NCBI GenBank assembly: GCA_003449595.1
Contig: DMHB01000400.1
Location: forward strand, 1 to 7,721
Direction: 5' to 3'
DNA: 7,721 bases
Origin: Microscillaceae bacterium
GTDB lineage: Bacteria > Bacteroidota > Bacteroidia > Cytophagales > Microscillaceae
Shown here: one piece after another, positions 1 through 7,334 of the stretch
How positions within the stretch are numbered: position 1 is the stretch's first letter
Layout of the letters: each line of letters opens with the position of its first letter
Position numbers and translations under genes: made by a program
Notes under the pieces: model-generated
Told to the model about the DNA's origin: nothing
The model's database searches: none
What the model saw: only the letters and a program-made list of their open reading frames with translations

Positions 1-2
1 CG

Positions 3-1286
3 GTTTCGGCGAGGGAACAGGCTGAAGATAGCCCTCGAACAGTGGCCCGTATTACGGCAGCCACCGGAGCAGAATTAGACAAGCTCCTGAAGGATATTTA
101 TGACCAAAAATTTGCCGGCACAATCATACCCGAGCAAATAGAGCAGCTCAACCGTGCCAAGTTAGCCACTGCCTTGGGTAGGCTGCAAGACCAATACGAC
201 CCCATCACCCTACAATGGTATAATAGACAAATGCGAGCTGTTTATAGCTTTAGCGCCGCCAAAAGCTACACAGAAGCCCAAGAGCTAAAAGCCCTTGTCT
301 TTGATGCCGACGGCAACATTCGCCCTTATACCCAGTTCCGTGCCGATGCCTTGGCGCTGTACAACAACTACAATGAGAACTGGCTCGAAACAGAATTCAA
401 TACCGTAAAACGGGGCAACCAAATGGGGCGAAAATGGCTGCAAATTCAAAAAGATAAAGAAGCCTACCCTTTCTTGCAATACATAGCCGAATTAGACGAC
501 AGAGTCAGAGAGGCACACAAAGAACTTCACGGCTTCATAGCCGAGGTGGACGATGCCATTTGGAACGACATCTACCCGCCAAATGGGTGGAACTGTCGTT
601 GCACGGTAAAACAGCTTAGCAGAAAGCAAGCTGAAGAACTAAAATCGCTTTGGCTAAGAAATTATGATGGAGACAGGAGTGTGAACAAGTCTTTATATGG
701 CCCCATTGATGAATTTGCTACTAATATGCCTGAAAACTTTAAGCGAAACACAGGCAAAGAAGCTGTGATTGAAACAGAAAGCAGTGTTTACTACAAAAAA
801 TATAGTGGCAGTACAAAAAAATTTCAATTGAGACCTGAAAAAGACTACAATATGAAATCTATAGAACAGATTTATCAAAAGGCTAATCTTTTGCCTGCTC
901 TGCTACCATCACCTGTGCAAACAGCTCAACAAATCGACGCTTGGTTTGCTCAAAATACTGTCAATAATCAAATCAGCTACCGATGGAATGGCATAACCCC
1001 TATTGATGTCTTTTTCACAAAAGATACACTCAAGCATATGAAAATGCCTAAGCAGTTAGCCGAAAAAAGATTTTTACTCTTTGGCTCTATCGACGATGTA
1101 ATCAAAAACCCAGACGAAATATGGCTGAATGAATCAGCACAAGTAAAAGGGTTCGTATTCATCAAATACTATCAAGATAAGCCCGTAGTGGTAATTGTAT
1201 CTGAAAAGAATGCAATACAGACGCTTTATCAGCTTGATAACCCGCAAAAAAATGAGAGGCTTGGTAAGCTAATTTATAGAAAATAA
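3..1286 (+). CDS. Phage minor head protein (Mu F / SPP1 gp7-like) with C-terminal PBECR-type nuclease-like domain, 5' partial
   Basis: Probably a portal-associated minor head protein needed for head assembly or DNA ejection. Residues here count from the GTG at 42. Residues about 60-195 carry the Mu F signature: FSAAK at 70-74, LETEFNT at 115-121, LDDRVREAH at 151-159 and the cysteine-bearing block PPNGWNCRC at 179-187. After a linker (about 200-290), residues about 318-414 resemble phage Barnase/EndoU/ColicinE5/RelE-like (PBECR) nucleases: H332, R343, NPDEIW at 356-361, a run of beta-like strands (FVFIKYY, PVVVIVS), and terminal RLGKLIY at 406-412. Nuclease fusions to Mu F proteins are known in phages; activity here is inferred. 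The frame is open to the left edge with no stop, and residues before the GTG (such as REQAEDSPRTV) look coding, so I treat the gene as 5'-truncated and doubt the GTG. The linker and C-terminal segment are clearly richer in A+T than the N-terminal part. Confidence 0.85.
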   Translation, partial: VSAREQAEDSPRTVARITAATGAELDKLLKDIYDQKFAGTIIPEQIEQLNRAKLATALGRLQDQYDPITLQWYNRQMRAVYSFSAAKSYTEAQELKALVFDADGNIRPYTQFRADALALYNNYNENWLETEFNTVKRGNQMGRKWLQIQKDKEAYPFLQYIAELDDRVREAHKELHGFIAEVDDAIWNDIYPPNGWNCRCTVKQLSRKQAEELKSLWLRNYDGDRSVNKSLYGPIDEFATNMPENFKRNTGKEAVIETESSVYYKKYSGSTKKFQLRPEKDYNMKSIEQIYQKANLLPALLPSPVQTAQQIDAWFAQNTVNNQISYRWNGITPIDVFFTKDTLKHMKMPKQLAEKRFLLFGSIDDVIKNPDEIWLNESAQVKGFVFIKYYQDKPVVVIVSEKNAIQTLYQLDNPQKNERLGKLIYRK

Positions 1287-1288
1287 AA

Positions 1289-1349
1289 AGGAGGCCAAGG
1301 TACGTGTTCTCCTCACTAAAAAGTGATTAAACCTCTCTTATGGCCTCCT
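1289..1349 (+). repeat. 61-nt inverted-repeat, multi-stem structured element after the head protein gene
   Basis: The ends AGGAGGCCA (1289-1297) and TGGCCTCCT (1341-1349) are perfect 9-base inverted repeats. Inside lie AGGT (1298-1301) paired with ACCT (1331-1334), and a small hairpin TCACT/AGTGA (1313-1317 and 1322-1326) with an AAAA loop. A competing pairing is also possible: AGGAG (1289-1293) with CTCCT (1309-1313). The element begins 3 nt after the TAA stop of the head protein gene. There is no U-run after the outer stem, so it does not look like an intrinsic terminator. It could be an mRNA processing or stability structure, a small structured RNA, or a miniature insertion (the flanks TAAAA at 1284-1288 and 1351-1355 match). 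The stems are seen directly; the role is unknown. Confidence 0.55.
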
Positions 1350-1374
1350 GTAAAAGAACCCAAATATACAAACA

Positions 1375-1977
1375 ATGCAAGAATTAGAAAAGTTTTTAGC
1401 CGAAAATATTCAAATCGCCCTCACCATCACGGGCGTAGAGGCTATCAAGTTCTTCCAAGAACTCATAGATACCCAAAAGGATGCCCAAGGGCAGCCTTTT
1501 GAAAAGCGAACCCATACCCTGCGCCGTCAACAAGGCAAAAAAATACTCAAAGATAGAAACACCCTTTACGATGCCATTCAGGTATTAGACACCGACCTAA
1601 ACCAAAAAACCACAAAAATAGGCTTCTCCGATGCCGAAGCCCCTTATGGCAAATACCACAACGAAGGCACTGAAATCACAGTAAGTGCCCGTATGAAGAA
1701 ATTCTTCTTTGCCCAGTACTACAAAGCTTCAGGCAAAGTAAAAGAAACTGAAAAGGGCAAAAGAAGCCGTTCACGCGAAAACCTAACCCTTGAAGCCGAT
1801 GCGCAATTTTGGTTCAATATGGCCTTAAAACCAGTGGGTAGCACCATCATTATACCCAAACGCCAATTCATAGTAGATGACCACCCCGAGCTAAAACAAC
1901 GCATCGAAGACACAGTAAAGCAAGTGATAGAAGAACGTACTGCCAAGTTTCTAAACGACCAAAATATAAAGCTATGA
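1375..1977 (+). CDS. Phage virion morphogenesis protein (Mu gpG / P2 gpS-like tail completion or neck protein)
   Basis: Likely a neck or tail-completion protein that helps join the head to the tail. The 200-residue protein has the family layout: an N-terminal helix, a GQPFEKRTHTLRRQQGKKIL stretch (about 38-57), the strand KIGF at 81-84, the conserved core YGKYHNEGTE at 91-100, and the closing PKRQFI at 161-166, followed by a C-terminal helix. Between the core and PKRQFI lies a longer-than-usual insert (about 102-155), with a basic stretch KGKRSRSR at 127-134. The ATG at 1375 follows an A-rich leader with no Shine-Dalgarno motif, as is usual in Bacteroidota. It lies 88 nt after the head protein gene, beyond the structured element, and its TGA stop overlaps the start of the terminase gene (ATGA), which implies translational coupling. 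The family call rests on motif pattern rather than a search. An HK97 gp10-like neck protein is the alternative name for a related role. Confidence 0.75.
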   Translation: MQELEKFLAENIQIALTITGVEAIKFFQELIDTQKDAQGQPFEKRTHTLRRQQGKKILKDRNTLYDAIQVLDTDLNQKTTKIGFSDAEAPYGKYHNEGTEITVSARMKKFFFAQYYKASGKVKETEKGKRSRSRENLTLEADAQFWFNMALKPVGSTIIIPKRQFIVDDHPELKQRIEDTVKQVIEERTAKFLNDQNIKL

Positions 1978-3491
1978 TGCCAAAGAAAAACAACAAAGTC
2001 TTACTCCAAGAATGGGAAGCCTACTGCAAGCACATCCAAAACTTGCAAGACACCTACATCGCCCCAGAGCGCCCTGCCGAAAAACAACAGCGTATCAAAG
2101 CTCTTTTGGCAGACTATGAGGCTTTTGTCCAATACTATTTCCCAAGCATTACAGGCGGTGTTGCTTCTGCGCCATTCCACATACAAGCAGCCAAAACAAT
2201 CAAGCAAAACAATAGGCTAAAAGCTGTTTTCGAGTGGGCCCGCGATCACGCCAAATCTACCCATCTATCGCTTTTTGTACCCCTTTGGCTCAAACCCCAA
2301 GGCTTGTTTAAGTCTATGCTCCTTGTCTCCAACAACGAGACAGATGCTGTACGCATACTTTCCAAAATACAAGCGCATCTTGCCAAAAATACACGCTACA
2401 TTGCCGATTTTGGCGAGCAAAGCTTACTGGGCGATTGGACAACAGGAGAATTTACCTCCGCCGACGGCACTTATTTCCGAGCCATCGGCAAAGGACAATC
2501 GCCAAGGGGTACTTCATCAGCCGAAAATGTACGCCCAGACCTTATCATCATCGACGATTTCGACAATGACGAGGAAGTACGCAATCCAAAACGCATCAAA
2601 AACGGCGTAAAGTGGATTAAAGAAGCCCTTTTCAACGCGATGGATATGGGTAAAGGCCGATTTGTGATGGTCGGCAACCGCATACACAAGCATTCTGCCC
2701 TTGCCCAAATTGCTGCCTCCAAAAACATACACCACCACGTTGTCAATGCCCTTGATAAAGACGGAAACCCGTCTTGGCCTTCCAAATACAGCCTCAAAGA
2801 GCTTCAGGATGTATTTGAATTTGTCGGCTATATCTCTACCCAAAAAGAATACTTCAACAACCCCATCGAAGAAGGCACCATATTCAAGCCCGAATACATC
2901 GCTTACACCAAGCTGCCAGCCCTAAACGAGTTCGAGGCTATTTGTACCTACTTCGACCCCAGCTGGAAAAGCTCAAGCAAAGCCGATTTTAAAGCCATCG
3001 TTACCGTCGGCAGCCATAAAACCAAGCTCTACATCATCGACATATTCCTGAGGCAAACTGCTATGCACCACGCCACTGCTTATATGTATGACCTTTGCCG
3101 CTACTTGCCCGAAACAGCCTACTTCTTTATGGAATCAAACTTTATGCAAGACGAACTACTCAATGAGTTCTATGAGCAAGGACTCAAAGAAGGTTTTCAG
3201 CTTCCCATTTCCGGCGACTATCGCAAAAAACCCGACAAGTTCGCCCGTATCGAAAACCTTGTACCACTTTTCGAGCGCAAACTATTGATGTTTGACCAAA
3301 ACATCAAAGACCGACCCGACACCGAACTTGCCATCGACCACCTTTTGGCAGTAGAAAAAGGAAGCCGAACACCCGACGACTTTCCCGATGCCCTCGAAGG
3401 GGCTATCTATAAAATAAGAAGAGAGATAGTTACACAAGACACCGAGAACCTCTTCAGAGTCGGCAAAAGGTCGGTAAAATACAGCTATTAA
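1974..3491 (+). CDS. Phage terminase large subunit (TerL, ATPase plus RNase H-like nuclease)
   Basis: The motor that pumps DNA into the prohead and cuts the concatemer or host-joined genome. The ATPase half has a Walker A-like stretch WARDHAKST at 88-96 (lysine K94), a Walker B DLIIIDDF at 189-196 with acidic D194/D195, and a coupling-type motif VGNRIHKHS at 233-241. The RNase H-fold nuclease half begins near 322. Its likely metal-binding acids are D328 (in TYFDPS), E387 (in FFMESN) and D472 (in DDFPDALEG). At 505 residues it is of normal full length for this family and no key residue seems missing. Two ATG codons stand in tandem (1974 and 1977); the first overlaps the stop of the gpG-like gene. 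In phage Mu the terminase comes before the portal, F and G genes, whereas here it follows F and G. No small terminase is visible in the window. The function is confident; the subfamily is not. Confidence 0.93.
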   Translation: MMPKKNNKVLLQEWEAYCKHIQNLQDTYIAPERPAEKQQRIKALLADYEAFVQYYFPSITGGVASAPFHIQAAKTIKQNNRLKAVFEWARDHAKSTHLSLFVPLWLKPQGLFKSMLLVSNNETDAVRILSKIQAHLAKNTRYIADFGEQSLLGDWTTGEFTSADGTYFRAIGKGQSPRGTSSAENVRPDLIIIDDFDNDEEVRNPKRIKNGVKWIKEALFNAMDMGKGRFVMVGNRIHKHSALAQIAASKNIHHHVVNALDKDGNPSWPSKYSLKELQDVFEFVGYISTQKEYFNNPIEEGTIFKPEYIAYTKLPALNEFEAICTYFDPSWKSSSKADFKAIVTVGSHKTKLYIIDIFLRQTAMHHATAYMYDLCRYLPETAYFFMESNFMQDELLNEFYEQGLKEGFQLPISGDYRKKPDKFARIENLVPLFERKLLMFDQNIKDRPDTELAIDHLLAVEKGSRTPDDFPDALEGAIYKIRREIVTQDTENLFRVGKRSVKYSY

Positions 3492-3648
3492 ATTTTAGCC
3501 ATTTTAAAGCCCTACAATCAATCCTATATCCAAACCCTAATACATATACTTAAAAAACAAAATAATTCATTCTACCCTGTTCGCCTTGTGTTCGACTGGC
3601 TTCCAAATTTATCAATTCTTAATTATCCATTATCAATTATCATCTACT
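3492..3648 (+). other. 157-nt A/T-rich intergenic leader between terminase and gp36-like genes
   Basis: The largest gap in the window. I see no start codon with a persuasive reading frame other than the extension of the next gene, no strong hairpin, no U-run terminator, and no clear Bacteroidota promoter (TTTG about 20 bases before TAnnTTTG). A short direct repeat TGTTCG occurs at 3578-3583 and 3589-3594. The last 42 bases are a phased heptamer array, listed separately. Because neighbouring gene joints here are 5 nt or overlapping, this gap may mark a break between transcription units or a module joint. Confidence 0.5.
3607..3648 (+). repeat. Heptamer array (consensus AATTATC) ending exactly at the gp36-like start codon
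   Basis: Six 7-base units can be read in phase up to the ATG at 3649: ATTTATC, AATTCTT, AATTATC, CATTATC, AATTATC and ATCTACT. The three units at 3621-3641 are the clearest. It shares the exact 17-mer TAATTATCCATTATCAA (3620-3636) with a second array at 7332-7348. It forms the entire near-start leader of the gene and contains no Shine-Dalgarno motif, so it may act as an unstructured A/U-rich translation leader. It may equally be a dispersed repeat. Confidence 0.7.
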
Positions 3649-4065
3649 ATGTTTCTAACACTCGAAGATTACCACGCCATCATCGACAGCCAAGAGCTTT
3701 CCCACTTAGCCCCTACCGATGCTATCAGGCTTAAAGCTGAAAAAATGGCTATCCAAAAAATCAAAAAACAAATCAGCCGACAATACGACGCAGAAGCTGT
3801 TTTTAGCGCCATTGGAGATGAAAGGGACGACACCATAGTAGAATATACTATTTACTATGTGCTTTACATCCTTTACAACCGCATCGCCAAAGTTAAAGTC
3901 CCCGACGACCGATTCGAGCAATATACAGAAGCAAGGGCATTCTTCGAGAATATCCGAAAAGATGAAATAGATGCCGATTTGCCCCGCAAAACACCGCCCG
4001 AACAACAAGACAGTCCAATCATTCGCTTTGGGTCAAACCCCAAGCGCAAATCTCATAAGTTTTAG
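3649..4065 (+). CDS. Mu gp36-like (DUF1320) head-tail connector protein
   Basis: Probably a connector (neck) protein at the head-tail joint. The 138-residue product has the DUF1320 pattern: an N-terminal FLTLEDYHAIIDSQELSHL (2-20), helices with AEKMAIQKIKKQISRQYD (30-47), a tyrosine-rich helix VEYTIYYVLYILYNRI (64-79), then DRFEQYTEARAFFENIRKDEID (87-108), and the C-terminal tail SPIIRFGSNPKR (122-133). The frame stays open further left to a TTG at 3586, but I chose the ATG at 3649: the upstream part is intergenic in composition and overlaps the heptamer array, and the family starts with a residue pattern like MFLT. It ends in TAG followed directly by a second in-phase TAG (4066-4068), and the tape measure gene starts 5 nt later. 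The assignment rests on pattern recognition, at moderate certainty. Confidence 0.72.
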   Translation: MFLTLEDYHAIIDSQELSHLAPTDAIRLKAEKMAIQKIKKQISRQYDAEAVFSAIGDERDDTIVEYTIYYVLYILYNRIAKVKVPDDRFEQYTEARAFFENIRKDEIDADLPRKTPPEQQDSPIIRFGSNPKRKSHKF

Positions 4066-4070
4066 TAGCT

Positions 4071-7000
4071 ATGAACATAGAAGTAAAATACATCGTTGAC
4101 GAATCACAGCTTGTACAGGCTGAAAAACAAGTAAGAGCCATTGCCGACTCGCTTGGCCTCGGCAGAGCCGAAACACGCAAAGTGGAAGAAGGCTTTGAGC
4201 GCATTGCAGCGGCAGGCCGTACAGCAGAGCAAAGCACCCGCAAAAGCGCCCAAGAGCAAGCAAACCAATACGGCAACCTCAACAAAATGGTAAAGCAAGT
4301 AGGCCAAACACTACTCGCCGCCTTTGCTATAGACAAGCTTACAGACCTAACCAAGCAAATATTCAACACCACTGCCGAGTTCCAAAAATACAACGCCGTG
4401 CTTACCAACGCATACGGCTCTGCGCAGAAAGCAAACCAAGCTTTCGATATGATACTCCAGTTTGCCTCCTCTACCCCTTTCCAAGTTTCAGAGCTGACAG
4501 ACAGCTTCATCAAACTAAAAAGCGCCGGACTCGAACCCACTCAAAAAGAGATGGAAAAACTCGGCGACTTGGCGGCGGCCAAAGGCAAGTCTTTCGACCA
4601 ACTAACCGAGGCAGTGATAGACGCGACGACGGGCGAATTTGAGCGTCTCAAAGAATTTGGAATCAAGACGGCACAACAAGGCGACGTCGTCAAGTTTACC
4701 TTCCAAGGCATCACCCGTACCGTCGCAAACAACAGCGCCGAAATTCAAAAGTACATACTGTCGCTTGGCGATATGAAAGGCATCAAAGGCGGTATGCAGG
4801 CAATCAGCCAAACATTGGGCGGGCAATGGTCAAACCTGATGGACACCGTTGACCAACTTTTCGTCGCCGTCGGCACTAAACTGACACCGGCCTTTGGCGA
4901 CGCTATCAGTGTCGCAGCGTCGTTCCTAAACACCGTCAAAGAGACGATAGCCCCGTCGCGCTCTGCCGCCGACGCCGTCAAGGATCAGCAGACCCAGCTC
5001 AACTACTTAGTGCTGAAAGCTACCGCCGCCAACACCAAAGAGGAAGAGCGCAAACAGCTCATCCAACAAATACAAGCCGAGTACCCCAACTTCCTCAAAA
5101 ACCTCAACGCCGAAACCGTAACCAACGAGCAATTAGCCTCCAGACTCAATGAGGTAAACAAAGCCTACGTATTCAAAATCCGTATGGCGCAAAAGCAAGA
5201 GGAAATCGACAAAAAAGTAAAGGAAATAGCCACCCTCCAAAACCAAATCGACGACCAAAAACAAAAAGCATTGAAGCTTTTCATCGCAGACCAACAAAAG
5301 TTGGTTCGCTTAGGGGTCGATGTTTCCAAAATTCAAGGCAAAAACATCTTTGAATCTGAAACACAAGTAATCGCTTGGGGGGCAGTTGCCGACGCAATTT
5401 CTAAATATCAAGAAGAACTTAACAACCTTATCGACTCACCTTACAGACAAGGACAACTCGAAATGAAAATCAACGAGTTAGTTAAAATCAGGGATGCTAT
5501 TTCAGGCAGCAAACAGTCTAATGATGCACGCAAACTTGAAGACAACATCCTTGGCTTGCAAATTGACTTAGACAATACCATCGCCCGTGCCAAAAAAGAG
5601 GCTGCCGACCTCTCGCTTACCGAAACCAACACCGCCAACACCGCTACTGGTGTGCAAGGGCCATCCGACGAGCAAATCAAACGCGCACAAGCTGCCCGCG
5701 AGCGTATGCTCGAATTAGAAACCCGCTACAACAAACTGGTAGCCGATATTCAAACCGCCCAGCGCGAACAGGGTTTAGACACCCTAAAACAAAGCCTAAG
5801 CGATGAAAAAGAAGCTTATGAGCTAAGAAAACAGTTTCTCGACCAAGCCTTAATACAAGATACTGCCGATAGTTATGCCCGCCGTGCCGTCCTAATGCAG
5901 CAAATACAAGCGCAGACACTTCAAGACATCCAACAGCAAGCCCAAGACCAAATAGCCGTCCTACAAGCCGAGCAAGCAAAAGAACTGCTCAATAGCGAAA
6001 TAACCGAGACTGAAAAGGTCAAGATAAGGCAGATTTATGCCAAGGAAATCGAAAAGGTCGAACAGCAAGCGAATGCCGAGCGACTGCAAGCCGAACACGA
6101 CTACAACAAAGAGCAGGAACTACTGCTCAGACAAGCTGCCGACGACAAGAAAAAACTGCTCATTCAGCTCAATAGCCAAGCCATTGACCTATCCAATGAG
6201 CAATTAAGCATAGAGTTGCAAGACTTAGACAAGCAACTCAATACACAGCTTATCGCCTTACAGCAAGACTATATACGCCAGCGTGAAGCACTCAATGCAG
6301 ACCCAAATACAAGCGAAGGAAAACTTGAAATCGAACGTTTTGAGCGACAGCATCAACTCAACTTGGTTCAAATTACCTACCAAGGCACTAAACAACGCAT
6401 CACTGCCGAAATACAAGCCTTAGAGGAGCAACTAAGCATCCAAAAAGACAATGCTTTTGAAAGGTTTAGAATAGAGGCTGAACTTGTAAAAAAGAAAAAA
6501 GAAGCTTCCGATGCCGAATTGGCCTATTATAAAGCCAACGAGCAAGCCAAAACAGAAACAGAAGCCCAAGAAATACAAAAAAGAAGGCAGCTTACCGATG
6601 CAGCCCGTCAGTTAGCTACCGAGGCCGTTACAGCCATTTTTCAATACAACACCGATGCCCAACGCCAGCAAACCGAAGCCGAAATACAAACCCTACAGGC
6701 AGCCAAAGACAGAGAATTGCAGCTCGTTGGCAACAATGAGCAAAGCAAAGCCTTTGTGATGGAGCGCTACCGCCAGCGCGAACGACAACTCAAAATACAG
6801 CAGGCCGAGGCTGACAAGCAAAATAGCGTGTTTCAAATACTGCTACAAACAGGCGTAAACGTAGTGAGAGCCTTCCCTAATCCCATCGCAATGGCTTTGG
6901 CCGGAGCGTTAGGTATTTTGCAAGCTTCTCTAGCCAATTCGCGCCCTTTGCCCCGATTTAGAGATGGCGTAGAGTTCGTATCAGGTAATGGCGACAGCCG

Positions 7001-7334
7001 GAGCGATTCTATTTTAGCGCGCCTTAGCTTAGGTGAGCGGGTAGTCGATTCTAAAACCAATGCCGAATACAGAACCACGCTCAGCGCCATACACCGTAGG
7101 CAAATAAAGCCACAAGAAATCAATGATTTTGTACAGTCTGTAGTAAACCCCAACAAGAACACCGCAAAAAAAGGCGCAAAAGGGCAAGACAAGGAAGCTG
7201 ACTCAACGGTACAAACTACCATTGCGCCTGTCAATGTCAACGTCATAGCCGACGAAAAAGGCTTTGCCGTCTATGTCGAAAAACAAAATAGCCGTATCAA
7301 ATACCTTGAAAATCGTTACCACTCCAAATTCTAA
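4071..7334 (+). CDS. Phage tail tape measure protein
   Basis: Sets tail length during assembly and is ejected with the DNA. Residues about 85-290 form the conserved tape measure domain, with FQKYNAVLTNAYGSAQKA (104-121), FASSTPFQVSELTDSFIKLKSAGL (131-154), the GEFERLKEFGIK segment (188-199), and TLGGQWSNLMDTVDQLF (248-264). Residues about 300-395 resemble a region often found in Bacteroidota tape measures. Long Q/K/E-rich coiled coils follow (about 370-400, 540-750, 770-915). A hydrophobic stretch, about 918-955 (FPNPIAMALAGALGILQ), precedes the C-terminal SDSILARLSLGERVV motif (978-992). At about 0.15 nm per residue, 1087 residues would suggest a tail of roughly 160 nm; this is an estimate from the known tape measure relation. 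It starts 5 nt after the gp36-like gene. No tail tube gene and no frameshifted G/GT-type chaperone pair precede it, which is unusual. Base composition varies along the gene: about 55 percent G+C at 4681-4980 against 40 percent at 5281-5580. Confidence 0.92.
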   Translation: MNIEVKYIVDESQLVQAEKQVRAIADSLGLGRAETRKVEEGFERIAAAGRTAEQSTRKSAQEQANQYGNLNKMVKQVGQTLLAAFAIDKLTDLTKQIFNTTAEFQKYNAVLTNAYGSAQKANQAFDMILQFASSTPFQVSELTDSFIKLKSAGLEPTQKEMEKLGDLAAAKGKSFDQLTEAVIDATTGEFERLKEFGIKTAQQGDVVKFTFQGITRTVANNSAEIQKYILSLGDMKGIKGGMQAISQTLGGQWSNLMDTVDQLFVAVGTKLTPAFGDAISVAASFLNTVKETIAPSRSAADAVKDQQTQLNYLVLKATAANTKEEERKQLIQQIQAEYPNFLKNLNAETVTNEQLASRLNEVNKAYVFKIRMAQKQEEIDKKVKEIATLQNQIDDQKQKALKLFIADQQKLVRLGVDVSKIQGKNIFESETQVIAWGAVADAISKYQEELNNLIDSPYRQGQLEMKINELVKIRDAISGSKQSNDARKLEDNILGLQIDLDNTIARAKKEAADLSLTETNTANTATGVQGPSDEQIKRAQAARERMLELETRYNKLVADIQTAQREQGLDTLKQSLSDEKEAYELRKQFLDQALIQDTADSYARRAVLMQQIQAQTLQDIQQQAQDQIAVLQAEQAKELLNSEITETEKVKIRQIYAKEIEKVEQQANAERLQAEHDYNKEQELLLRQAADDKKKLLIQLNSQAIDLSNEQLSIELQDLDKQLNTQLIALQQDYIRQREALNADPNTSEGKLEIERFERQHQLNLVQITYQGTKQRITAEIQALEEQLSIQKDNAFERFRIEAELVKKKKEASDAELAYYKANEQAKTETEAQEIQKRRQLTDAARQLATEAVTAIFQYNTDAQRQQTEAEIQTLQAAKDRELQLVGNNEQSKAFVMERYRQRERQLKIQQAEADKQNSVFQILLQTGVNVVRAFPNPIAMALAGALGILQASLANSRPLPRFRDGVEFVSGNGDSRSDSILARLSLGERVVDSKTNAEYRTTLSAIHRRQIKPQEINDFVQSVVNPNKNTAKKGAKGQDKEADSTVQTTIAPVNVNVIADEKGFAVYVEKQNSRIKYLENRYHSKF

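Noticed and set aside
42..44. GTG as the true start of the head protein gene
   Set aside because: The frame is open to base 3 with protein-like content and no leader; the gene more likely starts outside the window.
1289..1330. AGGAGG followed 9 nt later by a GTG mini reading frame (1304-1330, 8 codons)
   Set aside because: Bacteroidota rarely use Shine-Dalgarno motifs, the motif lies in the outer stem, and the peptide is too short to support.
1289..1349. Intrinsic terminator
   Set aside because: There is no U-run after the stem and the outer loop is large; downstream genes belong to the same module.
1340..1387. 15-codon ATG reading frame overlapping the gpG-like start
   Set aside because: It overlaps the right stem and the true start in another frame, and there is no coding evidence.
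2275..2610. Out-of-frame + strand reading frames inside the terminase gene
   Set aside because: They overlap the ATPase core of a clear terminase; low-complexity, shadow-type translations.
3492..3606. Promoter, tRNA or small RNA in the gap
   Set aside because: No TTTG/TAnnTTTG pair, cloverleaf or stable hairpin could be found by eye.
3586..3648. Upstream TTG extension of the gp36-like gene
   Set aside because: It adds 21 residues translated from the leader and heptamer array; the ATG at 3649 gives the expected family N-terminus.
4019..4540. Antisense reading frame of 173 codons, and others opposite the tape measure, terminase and head genes
   Set aside because: They are shadows of strongly recognised + strand genes, with no domain-like content of their own.
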